Positions 1-11,332 of a stretch of 64,000 nucleotides of DNA are shown in pieces. The notes under the pieces were generated by a model that did not search any database, was not told the DNA's origin, and was given only the letters and a program-made list of their open reading frames with translations. Position numbers and translations under genes: made by a program. This DNA is from Ascochyta rabiei (taxonomy: Eukaryota > Ascomycota > Dothideomycetes > Pleosporales > Didymellaceae): assembly GCF_004011695.2 (NCBI RefSeq), contig NC_082416.1, forward strand, positions 558,001-622,000, written 5' to 3'. Positions within the stretch are counted from its first letter, which is position 1, and each line of letters starts with the position of its first letter.

Positions 1-120
1 GCATGCCCTAGGCCAGTTCGGGGATCAACCTCACCTTGCCTGCACAGCCCACCTCCGTCTCACTGTGTTTGTCGGGCAGGAACTCACACAGCCTCCCTCA
101 CCCTCCAGCCTCAGCCAGGG

Positions 121-180
121 CTCGCCAGGACTCGCCAGGACTCGCCAGGACCCGCCAGGACCAGCCAGGACCAGCCAGGA
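121..180. repeat. 10-bp tandem repeat upstream of crz1
   Basis: Six adjacent copies of a 10-bp unit of the form CNCGCCAGGA/CCAGCCAGGA lie about 180 bp upstream of the crz1 start codon. The copies differ mainly at the second and third positions. The block would lie in the promoter or 5' leader. No function can be assigned from sequence. Confidence 0.85.
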
Positions 181-361
181 ACGCGTTGCTCGCGGCCCTC
201 TGACCACTCAGCGCGCTCCAAGCCGAGCTTGACGTCTGCCCGCGCCCCCGCTTGTCGCTGGACAAGGCCATCTCACGGTAGGGGCCCGAGCGCGCTTTGT
301 GTACCTCCCTCCTCCCGCACTCCAGAATAGCATCACGCGTAACCGCACGCTTCCCTACGCC

Positions 362-867
362 ATGGACGGCTTGCAGCAGCGCGGGCGCTCACCGTCTGCG
401 GGGCAGCGCGCTCATATAAGGCAAACCCCCTCGCCGTCACCCCATGCGCCCTTGCACAACAACGTCTCCAGCCTCGATTTCGATCCATCGCAGCTGCTGA
501 ACAACCCCTCCAGCTTCGCCGCCACCAACGCCCAGCTCAACCCCGCCCAGTACCTGTCCACCCTCCAGCCGCAGTCCTTCCCTCACCCCCAGCACCAGCA
601 CCAGCACCAGCACCAGCACCAGCACCAGGCGCTCGCCGACCAGACCTTCCTCCACTCCAACCCAGCCTTGTCGCAGCACAACACGCCGCACTTTGGGCCG
701 CAGGGCAGCAGCCTCACGCCTGACCACCTCGACATCACCAATCCTGGCCCGGCCGAGTTCAACACCTTCTTCTCCCAGACCGACCTGAACCAGCCCCAGG
801 CCATCCACCCTGCCTCGTTTGGCAACACGCTAGACCCCCACCTGCTCGACGCCTCCCACCCACAGCC

Positions 868-917
<50 letters not shown>

Positions 918-2687
918 GCCTCTCGATCAACCCCAGCGACCTGATGGCCCAGATGGCTACCACACAGTCCCACGCCCCCACACCGCCACACCTGCTGCCA
1001 AACATGAGCAGCCAGCGCAGCCCCAGCCCTCACGCTTCGCCGCACCAGAACCAGGGCGCCTTCTCTCCACCCAACCACTCGCGACATGCGTCCTTGGGCC
1101 AGTCCTCTCTCGACCCCAGCGCAGCATACGGCCAAGGCACGGAATGGGCGAACATGGCGAACTTTAGGGGGCACAGGAGGACGCCTAGCGAGAGCGCGTA
1201 CTCGGACATCTCCTCGGCGCATGCCTCGCCCTTCCTAGTCACACACGATAGCTTCGAAGAGACACAACCCTCGCCGAACCTCAACGCGCAACCCGACCCC
1301 CAGCTCTTTCAGAATCCCATCTCGCAATTCGATCACTTCAACTTGAACGACGGCTCGCACATCAGCCCCGGCCACAGCCCTGCCATCTCGCCGCGCCTGA
1401 TCCCGCAGCAGCAGTCACTTCCACAGTTCATGCCTGGCAGCTTTGGCCTCGAGTCCAACATGAACAACCACTTCGTGCAACAGCAGAACATGGCCGCCTA
1501 CCAGAATCAGGGCGCAGAACCGTTCCCCTCGCTGAACGAATTCGGCCAGGCTGATACAATGTCGCCACCCGAGATCAACATCGACTTCGCACCGCCCTCG
1601 CGACAAGCTAGCTTTGAGCCCCCCAAGCCCGGATCCACTGCCGATGCTCTGACCGACACGCTGAGTCCGCCAGATCGATGTAAGTACGCGGCTCCGTGAC
1701 CTCGTGCCATGCGCTGACACCCATATAGCAAGGAGCCGCAATAGGACACGCGCCAAATCCGATCCCTTCAGCAGCGTGAGCTCGCGCGCATCAACTCCTG
1801 GCTCAGAAGTTCATCGATCGTTGTCTCCCAGCGCTGCAAAGTCGCGCTCCCCCTCTCCTTCTGGCAAGTCTTCTCGCCGCTCATCTACATCGAGTGTTCC
1901 CAATCGTGACTACATTCTGGAACTCGCCGATCCCTCAAGACCTGCCAACCCTGCCGACGGCTCCAATCTCAAGCGCACGCAAAAGCACCCCGCGACCTTC
2001 CAGTGTACACTCTGTCCGAAGCGTTTCACCAGAGCCTACAACTTGCGGTCTCATCTGCGCACTCATACGGATGAGCGACCGTTTGTGTGTAGCGTTTGCG
2101 GCAAAGCGTTCGCTCGTCAGCACGATCGGAAGCGACACGAGGGCCTTCACTCTGGCGAGAAGAAGTTTGTTTGCCGTGGTAACCTCAAAGACAACGGCCA
2201 TTGGGGCTGCGGCAGGCGGTTCGCCCGTGCAGATGCTCTCGGTCGTCATTTCAGATCCGAGGCGGGCCGTGTCTGCATACGTCCCCTGCTCGAGGAAGAA
2301 GCCCAAGAGAAGGATGGCTGGGACGGCCAGCAGCAACAGCCAGCGAGCAACGGTAACGGCATGTTCAACCCCGTACCTCAGAACTTTGGCGGCATGATGC
2401 AGACACAGCCTGGCTACGAGGCGTTCCCTCAGTTGACACAAGCACCGCAATCCTTCCTGCCCGCTGCCCTTCTGGTCCAGTACCCTGCACTTGCGACCAT
2501 GGACTGGAACTCGATGCCAGTTGGCGGGCCAGATGAAGCGGACGAGATCAGCGGCCGCAGCAGCTTCGACGCTAGCAGTGGAGGAGAGTACTTTGAGGAC
2601 GAGAGCGACTACCAACAGGGCCAGCAACCAGTCTATTCCGGAAACAACAGCGGCTGGGTGAGCGATAGCTACGATGGGCGAAACTAA
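362..2687 (+). CDS. crz1: Crz1/CrzA-type calcineurin-responsive C2H2 transcription factor
   Basis: Two exons, 362-1679 and 1729-2687, with a 49-nt GTAAGT...TAG intron, give 758 aa. The start at 362 (gccATGG) is preferred over an upstream non-ATG opening. The N-terminal half is low complexity: a His-Gln alternation (590-628) and a run of 16 CAG codons (869-916). Residues about 403-409 read PEINIDF, which fits the PxIxIT-like calcineurin docking site of this family and lies just before the intron. Three zinc fingers occupy about residues 530-620: FQCTLC...HLRTH, FVCSVC...HEGLH, and a longer atypical third finger FVCRG...[14 protein letters not shown], an arrangement typical of fungal Crz1. In characterised fungi this factor is dephosphorylated by calcineurin, enters the nucleus and activates calcium, cell-wall and ion-stress genes. 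The acidic C-terminal tail is less conserved. Identification is confident; the target genes here are unknown. Confidence 0.93.
590..628 (+). repeat. CAGCAC (Gln-His) hexamer repeat within crz1
   Basis: About six tandem copies of CAGCAC encode an alternating Gln-His stretch near residue 77 of the Crz1 homologue. It is a coding microsatellite prone to in-frame length change. Confidence 0.9.
869..916 (+). repeat. (CAG)16 polyglutamine tract in crz1
   Basis: Sixteen uninterrupted CAG codons encode polyglutamine in the predicted transactivation half of the Crz1 homologue. A pure codon run suggests recent slippage expansion. Confidence 0.92.
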
Positions 2688-3682
2688 GTCGCTTCCTCTC
2701 AGTGAAGCACCGGCTTCAGCCTTTGGGCACCTTTTTCTTACGGCCTTGCGCGTTTGCCTTTCTGATTGCGGACCATTACCCCGTTGATACCTTGTTCTTT
2801 TCTGGATACCACTGTCACTGCATATATGCATGTCGTGTTTGGCGAGTTGTTACCTAGGGTCCATTATACCCCCGGATTTGGCGAGTTGTTGTTGGCGCTT
2901 TGAAGACTTGCGATTGCGGTCCTTGTTCGCCGGTGTTGCGGTCTATAGATGATACCATGGCAGACACAATCAAAACGGATGACCAAACCGGATGACTCGA
3001 TACAAAGAAGTGTTCTACAGTGTCTTGACTTTGACTTTGGATTTTTGACGTTGCTCAACGTACCGTGAGACATCCTTCGTTGGTCTCCACATGTCTCTCA
3101 TCCACTCCATCCATAAATATATACATATATATGTATACATAAGAAACCACCCCTCATCACACATGTCCAACCACGCAGATCGATTCAAGCACGCAAACCA
3201 ACTCAAACAAACATTTAACAACACGACCAACACCAACAAAAAGCACACACAAAAATCCACACCCTCAACTCGCAAAATGCCCCCATCCAACACACCCCTC
3301 ACAGTCCTCACCACAGCCCTCATCACACACCTCCTGACCCTCCACTTCCCCATCCCTTGCCCCCACTACCCCGCCTACCTCCCCTCTACCTCCCCTCGCT
3401 TCCCTCGGGACCTCTGTTTTCAACTACCTGCTTGGAAGTGTGCTGTTCGTGGCTGGCGTTCTCGCCGTGCTGGGGAGCTGGGGCGTGAGCCTGGTGGGCG
3501 GGGTGGTGCCTGCGGTGTTGTGCGGTGTTGGTGTTGTGGTTGTGGTGGGGATAGTGGGGAGCGTGAGGGAGATGGGTTGGAGGGGGGTGGTTAGTGTGAT
3601 GTGTCCACACGCACACGTATATATATACAGAGAGTGGTTTTGTTGTACACGTACAAAGTACATGGCGAGCACTTCAAGCGCT
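2688..3682. other. intergenic, with a doubtful small membrane-protein reading frame
   Basis: This is the 3' flank of crz1 and of the DUF3431 gene (convergent). It contains TATATA-rich sequence near 3115-3140 and 3618. A plus-strand frame open from about 3338 to past 3600 reads as a proline-rich lead followed by two hydrophobic stretches (for example NYLLGSVLFVAGVLAVLG). It has no ATG in frame; the nearest ATG with good context (3277) is in another frame and no intron joins them. I do not call a gene. Confidence 0.4.
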
Positions 3683-4558
3683 CTAACACCGTCCGAAGAC
3701 GCCGCATTCGCACTCCTTCGCCCCCGGACACCACACGCTCGCCCGCCCGAAGATGACGTGCCACAGGCGCTGCACCAACGCTCCGGCGCTGTCGTCGTCC
3801 ATCTTCGTCCGGGCTAGCCACTCCCAGTACCGCGTGTATTCCTCAACACTGCGCTTCAGCACCTGCTCTTTCGCCACGACGAATTCGCTTCCCCCTGGAC
3901 TCGCCAGCTCGGCAGGGACCAGCGTGTTGTTAAACAGCCCCTCCCACGCCTTCGCCATCCTCACCTCCAGCGTGCGGAACTCATCCGGTGGCTCGCGAAG
4001 CGGGGATATCGCCTCCTGACACGCCGTCCCCGCCGCACAGCTCAGCGGCGCAAACCCCTGCTTCCGAACCTCCTCGATGCGCACGTGCTGGATTGCAGAG
4101 ATCAGCTCTTGGTTCGGAAGCCGCCATTTCATCGCATCGGCTTCCTGCTGTGCCAGAGCGGGCGCCACGAATACCATCGTCTCGGCTAGGTTGGCGTAGT
4201 TGGTTACGATCCACGACAGGTACGCGTCGGCGATGCGTCCGCTATCGACGCGCTGCGCGCCGTCGTGGAGGCGGGCGAATTTCAAGTCGAGGGTGATGAC
4301 TTGGTTGCGCCATTCCGGGAGTAGCTTCAACAGCCAGCTAAGGTCCTCGCCTGGGAGCTGCACTTTGACGATGACTTTCTTGGGCGGCGGGGTGGTCGAG
4401 GGGGGGTTGGGGGTTGGGGCGTAGATTGCGGGGGTTTTGGGTTTGACGTAGGGATACCCCCCGGGGATGTGTAATGGATAGGCGGACTTGGGTGTGCAGA
4501 GGTAGATGATCGTGAGGAAGAGCAGGGCCGCGAGGACTGTGGCAATACGCCCGCGCAT
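3683..4558 (-). CDS. DUF3431-family type II membrane protein
   Basis: Single-exon gene of 291 aa. Residues about 5-21 form one hydrophobic segment (VLAALLFLTIIYLC), suited to a signal anchor, followed by a Pro/Lys-rich linker (residues about 37-62). From about residue 64 the sequence matches the fungal DUF3431 domain: a VQLPGEDLSWLLKLLP-type opening, a conserved middle, and the diagnostic Cys-rich end VWCPGAKECECGVFGRC. Such proteins are predicted to sit in the secretory pathway with the domain in the lumen. DUF3431 resembles glycosyltransferase-related folds in some annotations, but its activity is not established and none is asserted here. Neighbours crz1 (convergent) and rud3 give no functional link. 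The length is ordinary and the frame is intact. Confidence 0.82.
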   Translation of the reverse strand: MRGRIATVLAALLFLTIIYLCTPKSAYPLHIPGGYPYVKPKTPAIYAPTPNPPSTTPPPKKVIVKVQLPGEDLSWLLKLLPEWRNQVITLDLKFARLHDGAQRVDSGRIADAYLSWIVTNYANLAETMVFVAPALAQQEADAMKWRLPNQELISAIQHVRIEEVRKQGFAPLSCAAGTACQEAISPLREPPDEFRTLEVRMAKAWEGLFNNTLVPAELASPGGSEFVVAKEQVLKRSVEEYTRYWEWLARTKMDDDSAGALVQRLWHVIFGRASVWCPGAKECECGVFGRC

Positions 4559-5004
4559 TGTGCTTGGTATTGTTTGGATGTTGGTGGCGGTGGGTTTGGT
4601 GCCGGTCCTGGAATCCTATACGATACTCCACGGTAGGTACTCTAACTCCCAAGCTCTTTCCTATGTACAATTATGGTGTTTGTGGGCTGTCCTGCATACC
4701 CTGAGATGAAGATGTGCGCACGTGCGAGTGCGCCCGGATGAAGGTCCGTAGTCTGTGCGCTTCCCCTGAATACGAAGGTGCGTGCTGTCACGCTGCTGTT
4801 CCGCCGATCTGATGCTGGGAATCTTTATTTTAAGACTGCATGTGCTCGTTGGATCGTAGAGAAAGAGAAAGACATTGACAATCCGAATAGCCACTGTGGA
4901 GCTGCAAACAATGTCGTTGGATCATGAAAAAGTCGATGAGACGTGCATTGCTAGATCAAGACCAGTCCAGAACGAAGATAATATTACACAACCACGTCTG
5001 ACGT
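4559..5004. other. intergenic, nothing recognised
   Basis: This 446-bp gap lies between the start of the DUF3431 gene and the stop of rud3, both on the minus strand. It should hold the DUF3431 promoter and the rud3 3' end. No coding, RNA or repeat feature stands out. Confidence 0.5.
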
Positions 5005-7080
5005 CTATTTCTCACCAACACCCAGCCCGCCCCCACTTCTTGGTGGTGGGCTCACAGTGCTCCCTCTCCTGCTCGCGTCTTTTCCATCCTTGCCCTCGGC
5101 AGCCTCTCTCTCCAAGAAGTCCTGCCACAACTCTGCCAACGATTCTTTGTTACTAGAGCTGCTGGCCATCAACATGGGATCTGACATGGAGTTAAGCGAA
5201 GGCGTGCTGGGCGTGCGCCGGAACGGAGACATCGGTATTCGTAGTCCTGACGAGGCGGAGGATGTGCCTGGGCGAGCGAGGCCGGCTTGCTCTTTTTGCT
5301 CTGATTGTGTGTTAGCGTATCGTGTGCATAAGGGTGGCTGGAGTCGACGACGTACCATCTGTCCAACCCAGCAACATGGAGATGAGCTGAAGAGCCTCGA
5401 ATTTCTTCGGGTCCGAGCGATCGATGGCCAAAAAGTGCAGGAAGTAGTTTGTGATGATCTGTCGATCGACGTTGTCTTCCGGCCGTCCTTTTTTTAGTAT
5501 GCGTAGCGCTTTGGTGAGATGCTCGTTCAGCGTCACTGCTTCGTGTCGTAGTTTGCCAATGAGCAGATTCTTCTCTTTGACCTCTTTCTCAAATGGAAGT
5601 GCTCTCTGCAGCTCTTTCTGGGTGGACTCCACCGAAGCCTTGGCTTCTTTGGATGCTTCTTCAGCGGCCTGGACCTGTTTTCGGAGCTCGTTGATTTGCG
5701 ACTCGTATGCCTCGACAGACTTCTTAAGCTCAGATCTCCGTACTGCTGATGATTAGCACAAGTCAGGGAGATGGCACGCTGACTAACGGTTCTGCACTTC
5801 TTGCAGCGCTTTTTGTAAACCTTCGACAGCCTGATTGTTCTGGTCTCTGTCTCGTGCGGCTCGCTCGAACTCGTCTTTGAGGTTCTCGAGCTGTTCTTTC
5901 AGCTCCCCCTCTTTCTCGGACAAGCTCTCGCGTAATGATCGCTCGTTCATGGCGAGCACCTCCCAATCCTGCATGGCCTGTTTCGCGTTCTCAAACTCTT
6001 CGCGTGCGTATGCTTCGCGCGAGATCAGTTCGTCGCGCTCCTTGATCCAGTTTTGCTGCGAGAGGTTTGATCTGCTGCGCAGATTGTTGACCTCGCTCGC
6101 CTGTGCTTCGTTTTCTTGCCGTAATCTAGCCAATTCTTCGCTGAGACTACTGTTCTTCTCCTGTAGTTCAGCGTTCTGGTCGTGTAGTTCCGCAATCTGA
6201 GCTTCGTACTCCTCCATCTTGGCCTGCCACCTGTCAGCACTGTCGTTGTCTGAAGCACCTCTACGTTGTCACCCACCGCATCGGCCTTCATGCGATTGCC
6301 CAGACTGGTCTTGATCGTATTGACCCTTCCCAAGAGGTTGTTGTATTGCGTCTCAAAGTGCTCCTTGCCTTCGTTCGCTTCCTCCAGCTCTTCTCTCAAG
6401 TTCTGGATCTCCTCTTCATGTTTGGAGTGCGCACCTTCCGTACTTTGGCCCTCGTTTTGATTTTGAATGCTTTCTAGACTCTTCCTCAGCTCCGTGACCT
6501 CTTGTCGTAGCGCATCCCGTTCCTTTGCTATTGCATCGAGTCGTGCTGTGGTCTCTGAATCTGATGGTGGTGACGGCGACATGTGCGGCGAGCGTGAGCG
6601 GGAGAAGCCAAGGGCGACCGCAGAGGCTATACTGTGTTGGTGTGTGCCGTTCGACTGGGCTATTGTTGGGGACAGCGGCTGCTCTTCGTCCTCAACATCG
6701 TCTGCGTCTCGATCGATTGCTTGCGCTGCGGCCGGCTTCTGCAGTTGCTGTGTTAGCCCTTCCTTCTCGTATATTATGCGACTCGATCTCCATACATTGT
6801 GCCCATCTCCCTCGTCTGCATCATCGTCGTGGTCTGCCTCGGCACCGTCGTGCTTGCCGTTCACTTGCGCACTCTCCTCGGCTTTGTTCGTCTCTTGACT
6901 GCCGCCCTTCTTCTTGTTCTTCTTCTTTTTCGACTTGGATGTAGCTCCTGCAACAAAGCGTCAGCATCCGTATCGTGGTCATGGAGATCACCCAGAGCTG
7001 TGCATTGCAGTGCGAGTCTGGTAGCTTTGAGCTCACCCACCACTCTGGTTTACAGGATCTGCCGTCGCTGGCGCGGACAT
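5005..7080 (-). CDS. rud3: Golgin Rud3-like protein with GRIP-related (GRAB) Arf-binding domain
   Basis: Five exons (7080-7041, 6947-6277, 6223-5788, 5742-5356, 5300-5005; minus strand) total 1830 nt, 609 aa. The introns are 93, 53, 45 and 55 nt with GT-AG ends; at 5743/5746 two adjacent AGs give the same frame. The N-terminus has a Lys-rich patch (KSKKKKNKKK), then long heptad-rich coiled coil (about residues 120-470), then a GRAB/GRIP-like domain at about 473-511 (VDRQIITNYFLHFLAIDRSD ... LQLISMLLGWTD) continuing across the last intron into EQKEQAGLARPG. The tail is Ser/Pro-rich. In yeast, Rud3 is a cis-Golgi matrix protein recruited by Arf1 through this domain and acts in ER-Golgi transport. 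Rud3 is favoured over Imh1 because of the KNLLIGKLRHEAV...GRPEDNVDRQI block. The first exon is only 40 nt. Confidence 0.88.
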
Positions 7081-7821
7081 ATCTGTGAATGGCAACACGA
7101 CTAAACGATCGAACACCTAGGCAAGGTTACAAGGCCGTCAGAGCATTAACTGCGGGCAAGGGAGCGGCTATCGATATGTTGACTTGGCGCGTCGTGTCCC
7201 CATTGAACGTTTGTTTCGGGCAGTTCGCAAGCACGTCACTAGCCACGGCACGAGCCACTTGCTTCGTCTGCAATCCCGAGACTGCCGTTGATTACATTGT
7301 TGGTTTGGAGGAATCTTGGATTGCACGCCACTTGATGTCGGCGTCTGTCGCCATCCAGAGATAACACAACGTGCCGCAGTAGTTGTAATTGCATGATGCA
7401 CTTGATTTGCGGGGTACCTGAGCGTTACCGTAACCATTCGCTGGTTGTCTTTGCTTGTTTATCTCAGGATATCTGAAGTATCGACATGAGATTTCACAAG
7501 CCCATGCTGTATTCGGCAATCGCCATCATGTACACATCCCTCGGCTTCCGCGTGTTCAGGTTGTCCTTTGTCTCCAGCAGGATCGGCCAACCACGAAAGC
7601 CACCAGCTACGGAGGCATAAGCAAAACGTGAGGGTATGATTATTGCAGGGCCTTGAGGTTGTATGCTGATCTTGAAAACTGCAGAGAGCCTCGCTCCACT
7701 CCAAGTCGGCCAAGCATAAGCCGACTTGGCACAATCGGTGGACCTTTTAAACCTAGAATATATACATTAAGATTAGACTTCCATTTATGGATCACATCTC
7801 TTCCCAACTACAAGTTGGATA
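7081..7821. other. intergenic, nothing recognised
   Basis: This 741-bp region lies upstream of rud3 and before the tRNA-Asp gene. No open frame here looks coding in composition, and no repeat was seen. It should contain the rud3 promoter. Confidence 0.5.
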
Positions 7822-7907
7822 TCTTCGATAGTATAGTGGTCAGTATTTCTGCTTGTCATCCACAGGACAGCTCGCAGGAGGCCGGGGTTCGATTCCCCGT
7901 CGGAGAG
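7822..7907 (+). tRNA. tRNA-Asp (anticodon GTC) with intron
   Basis: The acceptor stem TCTTCGA pairs with TCGGAGA (one T-G wobble), with discriminator G. A D-arm (TAGTGGTCAGTAT) and a T-arm with CGGGG/CCCCG stem and TTCGATT loop are present. The anticodon stem CTGC...GCAG holds the loop TTGTCA, placing GTC at 34-36. It is interrupted after position 37 by an intron of about 14 nt (TCCACAGGACAGCT) containing GGAC, which can pair with the anticodon. A T-run (CTTTTT at about 7914) follows as the Pol III terminator. The canonical intron position and the pairing support a functional gene. Confidence 0.9.
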
Positions 7908-8566
7908 ATTCGATCTTTTTGCCTGTGCCGACCACATGGAATACGAAACTTATCTTTTGCGCGTGCACTAGGTGTGTAAATAGAAGTAGACTGCACATAG
8001 CTATTGTACTACTTTAACTGTGCTATTCACTTTTGCTAGCATGTGCTGTAGGGATGTGGTCTTTGAGCCTTCTAGCCCGCACTGGCTACGTAGGTGATAC
8101 TGGAGTGCACAATGCCGCCGTGCCACCTTCTTATTTAGTTAGCTGCTCTGCCTGATCCGTAGTGTTTGTATTGGCGGGTATTTGTTGGAGCATCCGGCCT
8201 TCTTGCCCTCTCGCGTGCATTGACTACATCAGACATAAGTGCTTGTACGCAATGGTCGTGTCGCTTTTTGGTTCGGTCGCTGTCCTACACTGGCCAAATC
8301 TGCTGGCATCGCTGGTGATGACCGCTTCCAACCGTCAAAATGTAGGCGCTTCCTCACTCCACACTACGGTAGCATCAGCTTTGCGTGGTGAGCAATCGTT
8401 GGTGTGGTATGATTGATTGTGAAAGCACCAGAAGCGCCAGTGGTATGCTCGCCAACTATGATACAATATCGTCATGCCCGTCCGTGTGTAGCGCCTAATT
8501 GTACATCTCCTGCCTTCCAAGCTCGTCTCTGCCCGTCGCTCGTCCAGTGGCTTTTGCCTACTGACT
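7908..8566. other. intergenic, nothing recognised
   Basis: This 659-bp region lies between the tRNA-Asp terminator and the 3' end of the bL32m gene. Small open frames exist but none has coding-like composition or splice support. Confidence 0.5.
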
Positions 8567-9198
8567 TCATCTTGTGCTCTCAGAGCTCTCGTGGCCCCTC
8601 TTTCGCTCCGACTTCTTGAAGGTCCAGCCAGTGTGCTTGAGGATCTGCGCCGCCTTCTCTTCCCTGGGATCCGCCTCCATGGTGCGGTTCTTCTGCGCGT
8701 ACTGTCGCTTCTCGCGCGCCAACTGCTTGCTCTGCTTCTCGGTGGGCCGCCTGATCGACCAGTTGATCTGGCGGAAGATGTTGGTCTTGATGGCTGCAGT
8801 AGAGGTCAGAATCAAAGGCGTGCTGTGGCTCCATGACGCAACCTACCATCCACACAGTACGGGCACAGGACGTGTGCACGCTTTGTCCGCCCACAGGCGG
8901 AGCACTTGTTCAGTGATGTGATGTCCTGGATGCCCTTGCCCGCCATGAAGCGCGTTCGCTTCTTCATGTACGACGTCTTCTTCTTGGGCACGGCCTTGAG
9001 GATGCCATCCCAGATCTCGCCCAGCGAAGGGAACGACGGCAGCGACAGCGACGGTATGGCGAGCGCGGCAAACGGCGTGGACTGGGCGAGGCGCTGCAGG
9101 AACGGCAGGTTCAGGACGGGGCGCACGGGGCCATTGATGCCGCTGAGGCCGGGCATCAGCGTCTGCCACAGCGGGGGCAGCGGTCGAGCGAGCGCCAT
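8567..9198 (-). CDS. mrpl32: Mitochondrial large-subunit ribosomal protein bL32m
   Basis: Two exons, 9198-8847 and 8793-8567 (minus strand), separated by a 53-nt GTAGGT...CAG intron, give 192 aa. The first ~80 residues are a presequence-like, Pro/Leu-rich region. The conserved L32 core begins VPKKKTSYMKKRTR and carries a four-cysteine zinc site (KCSACGRTKRAHVLCPYC), then IKTNIFRQINWS and a basic tail with a TGWTFKKSERKRG-type motif. It is a structural protein of the mitoribosome 54S subunit; in yeast its presequence is removed by the m-AAA protease, coupling assembly to quality control. The start at 9198 is the first ATG giving a plausible leader; the frame is open further upstream without a better start. 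It shares a 327-bp divergent promoter with septin cdc10. Confidence 0.93.
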
Positions 9199-9525
9199 GG
9201 TGCAGGTGGGTAGGGCGAGCTTGGCGGTGCGGGCGCGGGGACACCCTCGAGGGCCTGGTGGTGGTGGTGATGGAGAATAAACTGCACCCCAGCCCGAGCT
9301 CCGGACCGCTCTTGCCATCCCGGTCGCTAGCGCGCTTTCGCTTGCCCCTTTCCCTGCGCCTGCGAAAGTCGCCAGCGCAACGTGCCCGATTGACTGTTTA
9401 CTCCTGCAACACCACCACCTCGTCGTCGTCGTCGTGTCAGCGCCCTCACCCACGCCCTCGCCCACTCCGCCCATCCGCCGCTCCCCCCAACGCCAGACCC
9501 GCCCACGAGGCCCACGTCCCCTGCA
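9199..9525. promoter_or_regulatory. divergent promoter region, bL32m / septin Cdc10
   Basis: Head-to-head start codons at 9198 (minus) and 9526 (plus) leave 327 bp for both 5' leaders and promoters. The sequence is C-rich with CACCACC and CGTCGT tracts. No specific factor site is claimed. Confidence 0.6.
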
Positions 9526-10695
9526 ATGGCTGCCGCACTCCCGCAGTCCATCTTTCCGGACAGCTACGTCGGTTTCGACAGCATCACCAAGCAGATCGAG
9601 AAGAAGTCGGTGAAGCGGGGGTTCCAGTTCAACGTCATCTGCGTCGGTGAGCTCCATCTTGCTCCATGTGCACGTGCAGCCAGCTAACGCCGTCCCCAGG
9701 CCAGACGGGCCTCGGAAAGTCGACGCTCATCAACACCATCTTCGCGTCCCACCTCATCGACAGCAAGGGCCGCTTCCACCCTGACGAGGAGCCCCGCACA
9801 ACCACCACCATCCACCCCGTCTCGCACACCATCGAGGAGAACGGCGTGCGTCTGCGTCTGAACATTGTCGACACGCCTGGCTACGGCGACCTGATCAACA
9901 ACGAGCGCTGCTGGGACCCCATCGTCAAGTACATCAAGGACCAGCACAGCGCCTACCTCCGCAAGGAGCTCACAGCCCAGCGTGAGAGATATCTCCAGGA
10001 CACACGCATCCACTGCTGCTTGTTCTTCATCCAGCCTTCTGGCCACGCACTGAAGCCCATCGACATTGTTGTGTTGAAGAAGCTTAGCGAGTTCGTCAAC
10101 GTTGTGCCTGTCATTGCCAAGGCGGACAGCTTGACCCTCGAGGAGCGCGCTGCTTTCAAGGAGAGGATAAAGGCCGAGTTCCAGTTCCACAACCTGCGCA
10201 TGTACCCCTACGACAACGAGGAGGACGACCAGGACGAGATTGCCCACAAGAACCAGATCAAGGTGAGAATCCGTGGCTGAAGAGCCCAGACAAGGCAGCT
10301 ACTGACACACGACAGGATCTCATTCCTTTCGCCGTCATTGGTTCTGAGAAGACAGTCGTCGTCAACGGACAGAACGTTCGCGGACGCCAGACCAAGTGGG
10401 GTGTCATCAACGGTACGCCTACGCGTCAAACCTCACATTCTCCCACTAATGCATCGTAGTCGAGGACGAGAACCACTGCGAGTTCGTCTACCTGCGTGAC
10501 TTCCTCACTCGCACCCACCTTCAGGACCTCATCGAGACCACCGCTCAGATCCACTACGAATCCTTCCGCGCCAAGCAGCTGCTTGCCCTCAAGGAAAGCT
10601 CCGCTGTTGGCGGCCACTCTTCTCGTCCCATCTCGCCCTCCGCCGATCGCGAGCTTAGCAGGAACAGCCAGCGTATGACCATGAACGGCTACTAG
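9526..10695 (+). CDS. cdc10: Septin Cdc10 (AspD class)
   Basis: Four exons (9526-9646, 9700-10262, 10316-10412, 10460-10695) give 338 aa; introns are 53, 53 and 47 nt. Features include an N-terminal polybasic segment (KKSVKRGFQFN), P-loop GQTGLGKST at about residues 41-49, G3 DTPG, G4 AKAD, and the septin-unique element ending in KWGVINVED. The protein stops at RMTMNGY without a C-terminal coiled coil, which with the N-terminus SYVGFDSITKQIE points to the Cdc10 group rather than Cdc3, Cdc11 or Cdc12. Septins polymerise into hetero-oligomeric filaments at septa and branch sites and bind GTP and membrane phosphoinositides. All splice junctions restore conserved sequence exactly, so the model is firm. 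Confidence 0.95.
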
Positions 10696-11332
10696 GAGTT
10701 GCCGAATCACAACCGCGTTGATAGCCTCCCTGGGATGAAGGGAGGTCCGCCCCCTCCTCGCATGGAGCGGCCTGCGCCGATCATTGATGTCTAGGGGGGA
10801 GCGTGAGACGCAGCGCAGATGTGCATGTCCGGGAGTTTTCGACATGTTTTGATACCAGTGCATCGCTTAGCACCAAAACCCGGGGGAGCAATGACGGGCA
10901 TATGTTCACCAGACTTTACTTTACACTTTTTTCTCAATATCCTTTTTAGTTTCGATGAGCTCTTTGCTTCTTTGACCTCTTATGTCATAGCACGGTGTAG
11001 TGGTTGGTTTGGGCCTGGGTTTAACTGGTTAATCTCTTGGCTCCCTCGGGATACTGTAGTGAAGAAAGTAATACACCAACGTGACATTCAATTCTTTGCA
11101 ATCGTTTGGGCTGCTCGTTGGTGGTGGTATTGGTGCTTCCCAAGATCGCTCCTTCCTCGACTCTTCAAAGATAAGATCACGCCTGCTTTACTCGTACGAT
11201 CCCGGACTCTTGACTGTACGAACAACAATTGTGTCTCGATATAATACCTCCAGTATACGCAGACGTCCTGAATTGACAACGTCCAGCCCCTTCACCCCAT
11301 ACCGACCTCAGACTGCTCTCCCACTAATATGC
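10696..11332. other. convergent intergenic region
   Basis: This is the shared 3' flank of cdc10 (plus) and the lto1-like gene (minus), 637 bp. Just after the cdc10 stop there is Gly/Pro-codon-rich sequence that is not in frame with a start. No RNA gene or repeat was seen. Confidence 0.5.

Noticed and set aside
583..1005. Minus-strand frames with poly-Cys, poly-Leu and repeated Trp-Cys or Val-Leu residues
   Set aside because: They are the complement of the CAG and CAGCAC repeats inside the crz1 coding sequence.
3277..3600. Possible two-helix membrane protein
   Set aside because: The start codon and the hydrophobic frame are in different frames, with a stop between and no plausible intron; low-complexity GT-rich DNA explains the hydrophobic frame.
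9684..10247. 187-codon minus-strand open frame inside cdc10
   Set aside because: Antisense shadow of the strongly conserved septin GTPase domain; it has no start context or splice support.
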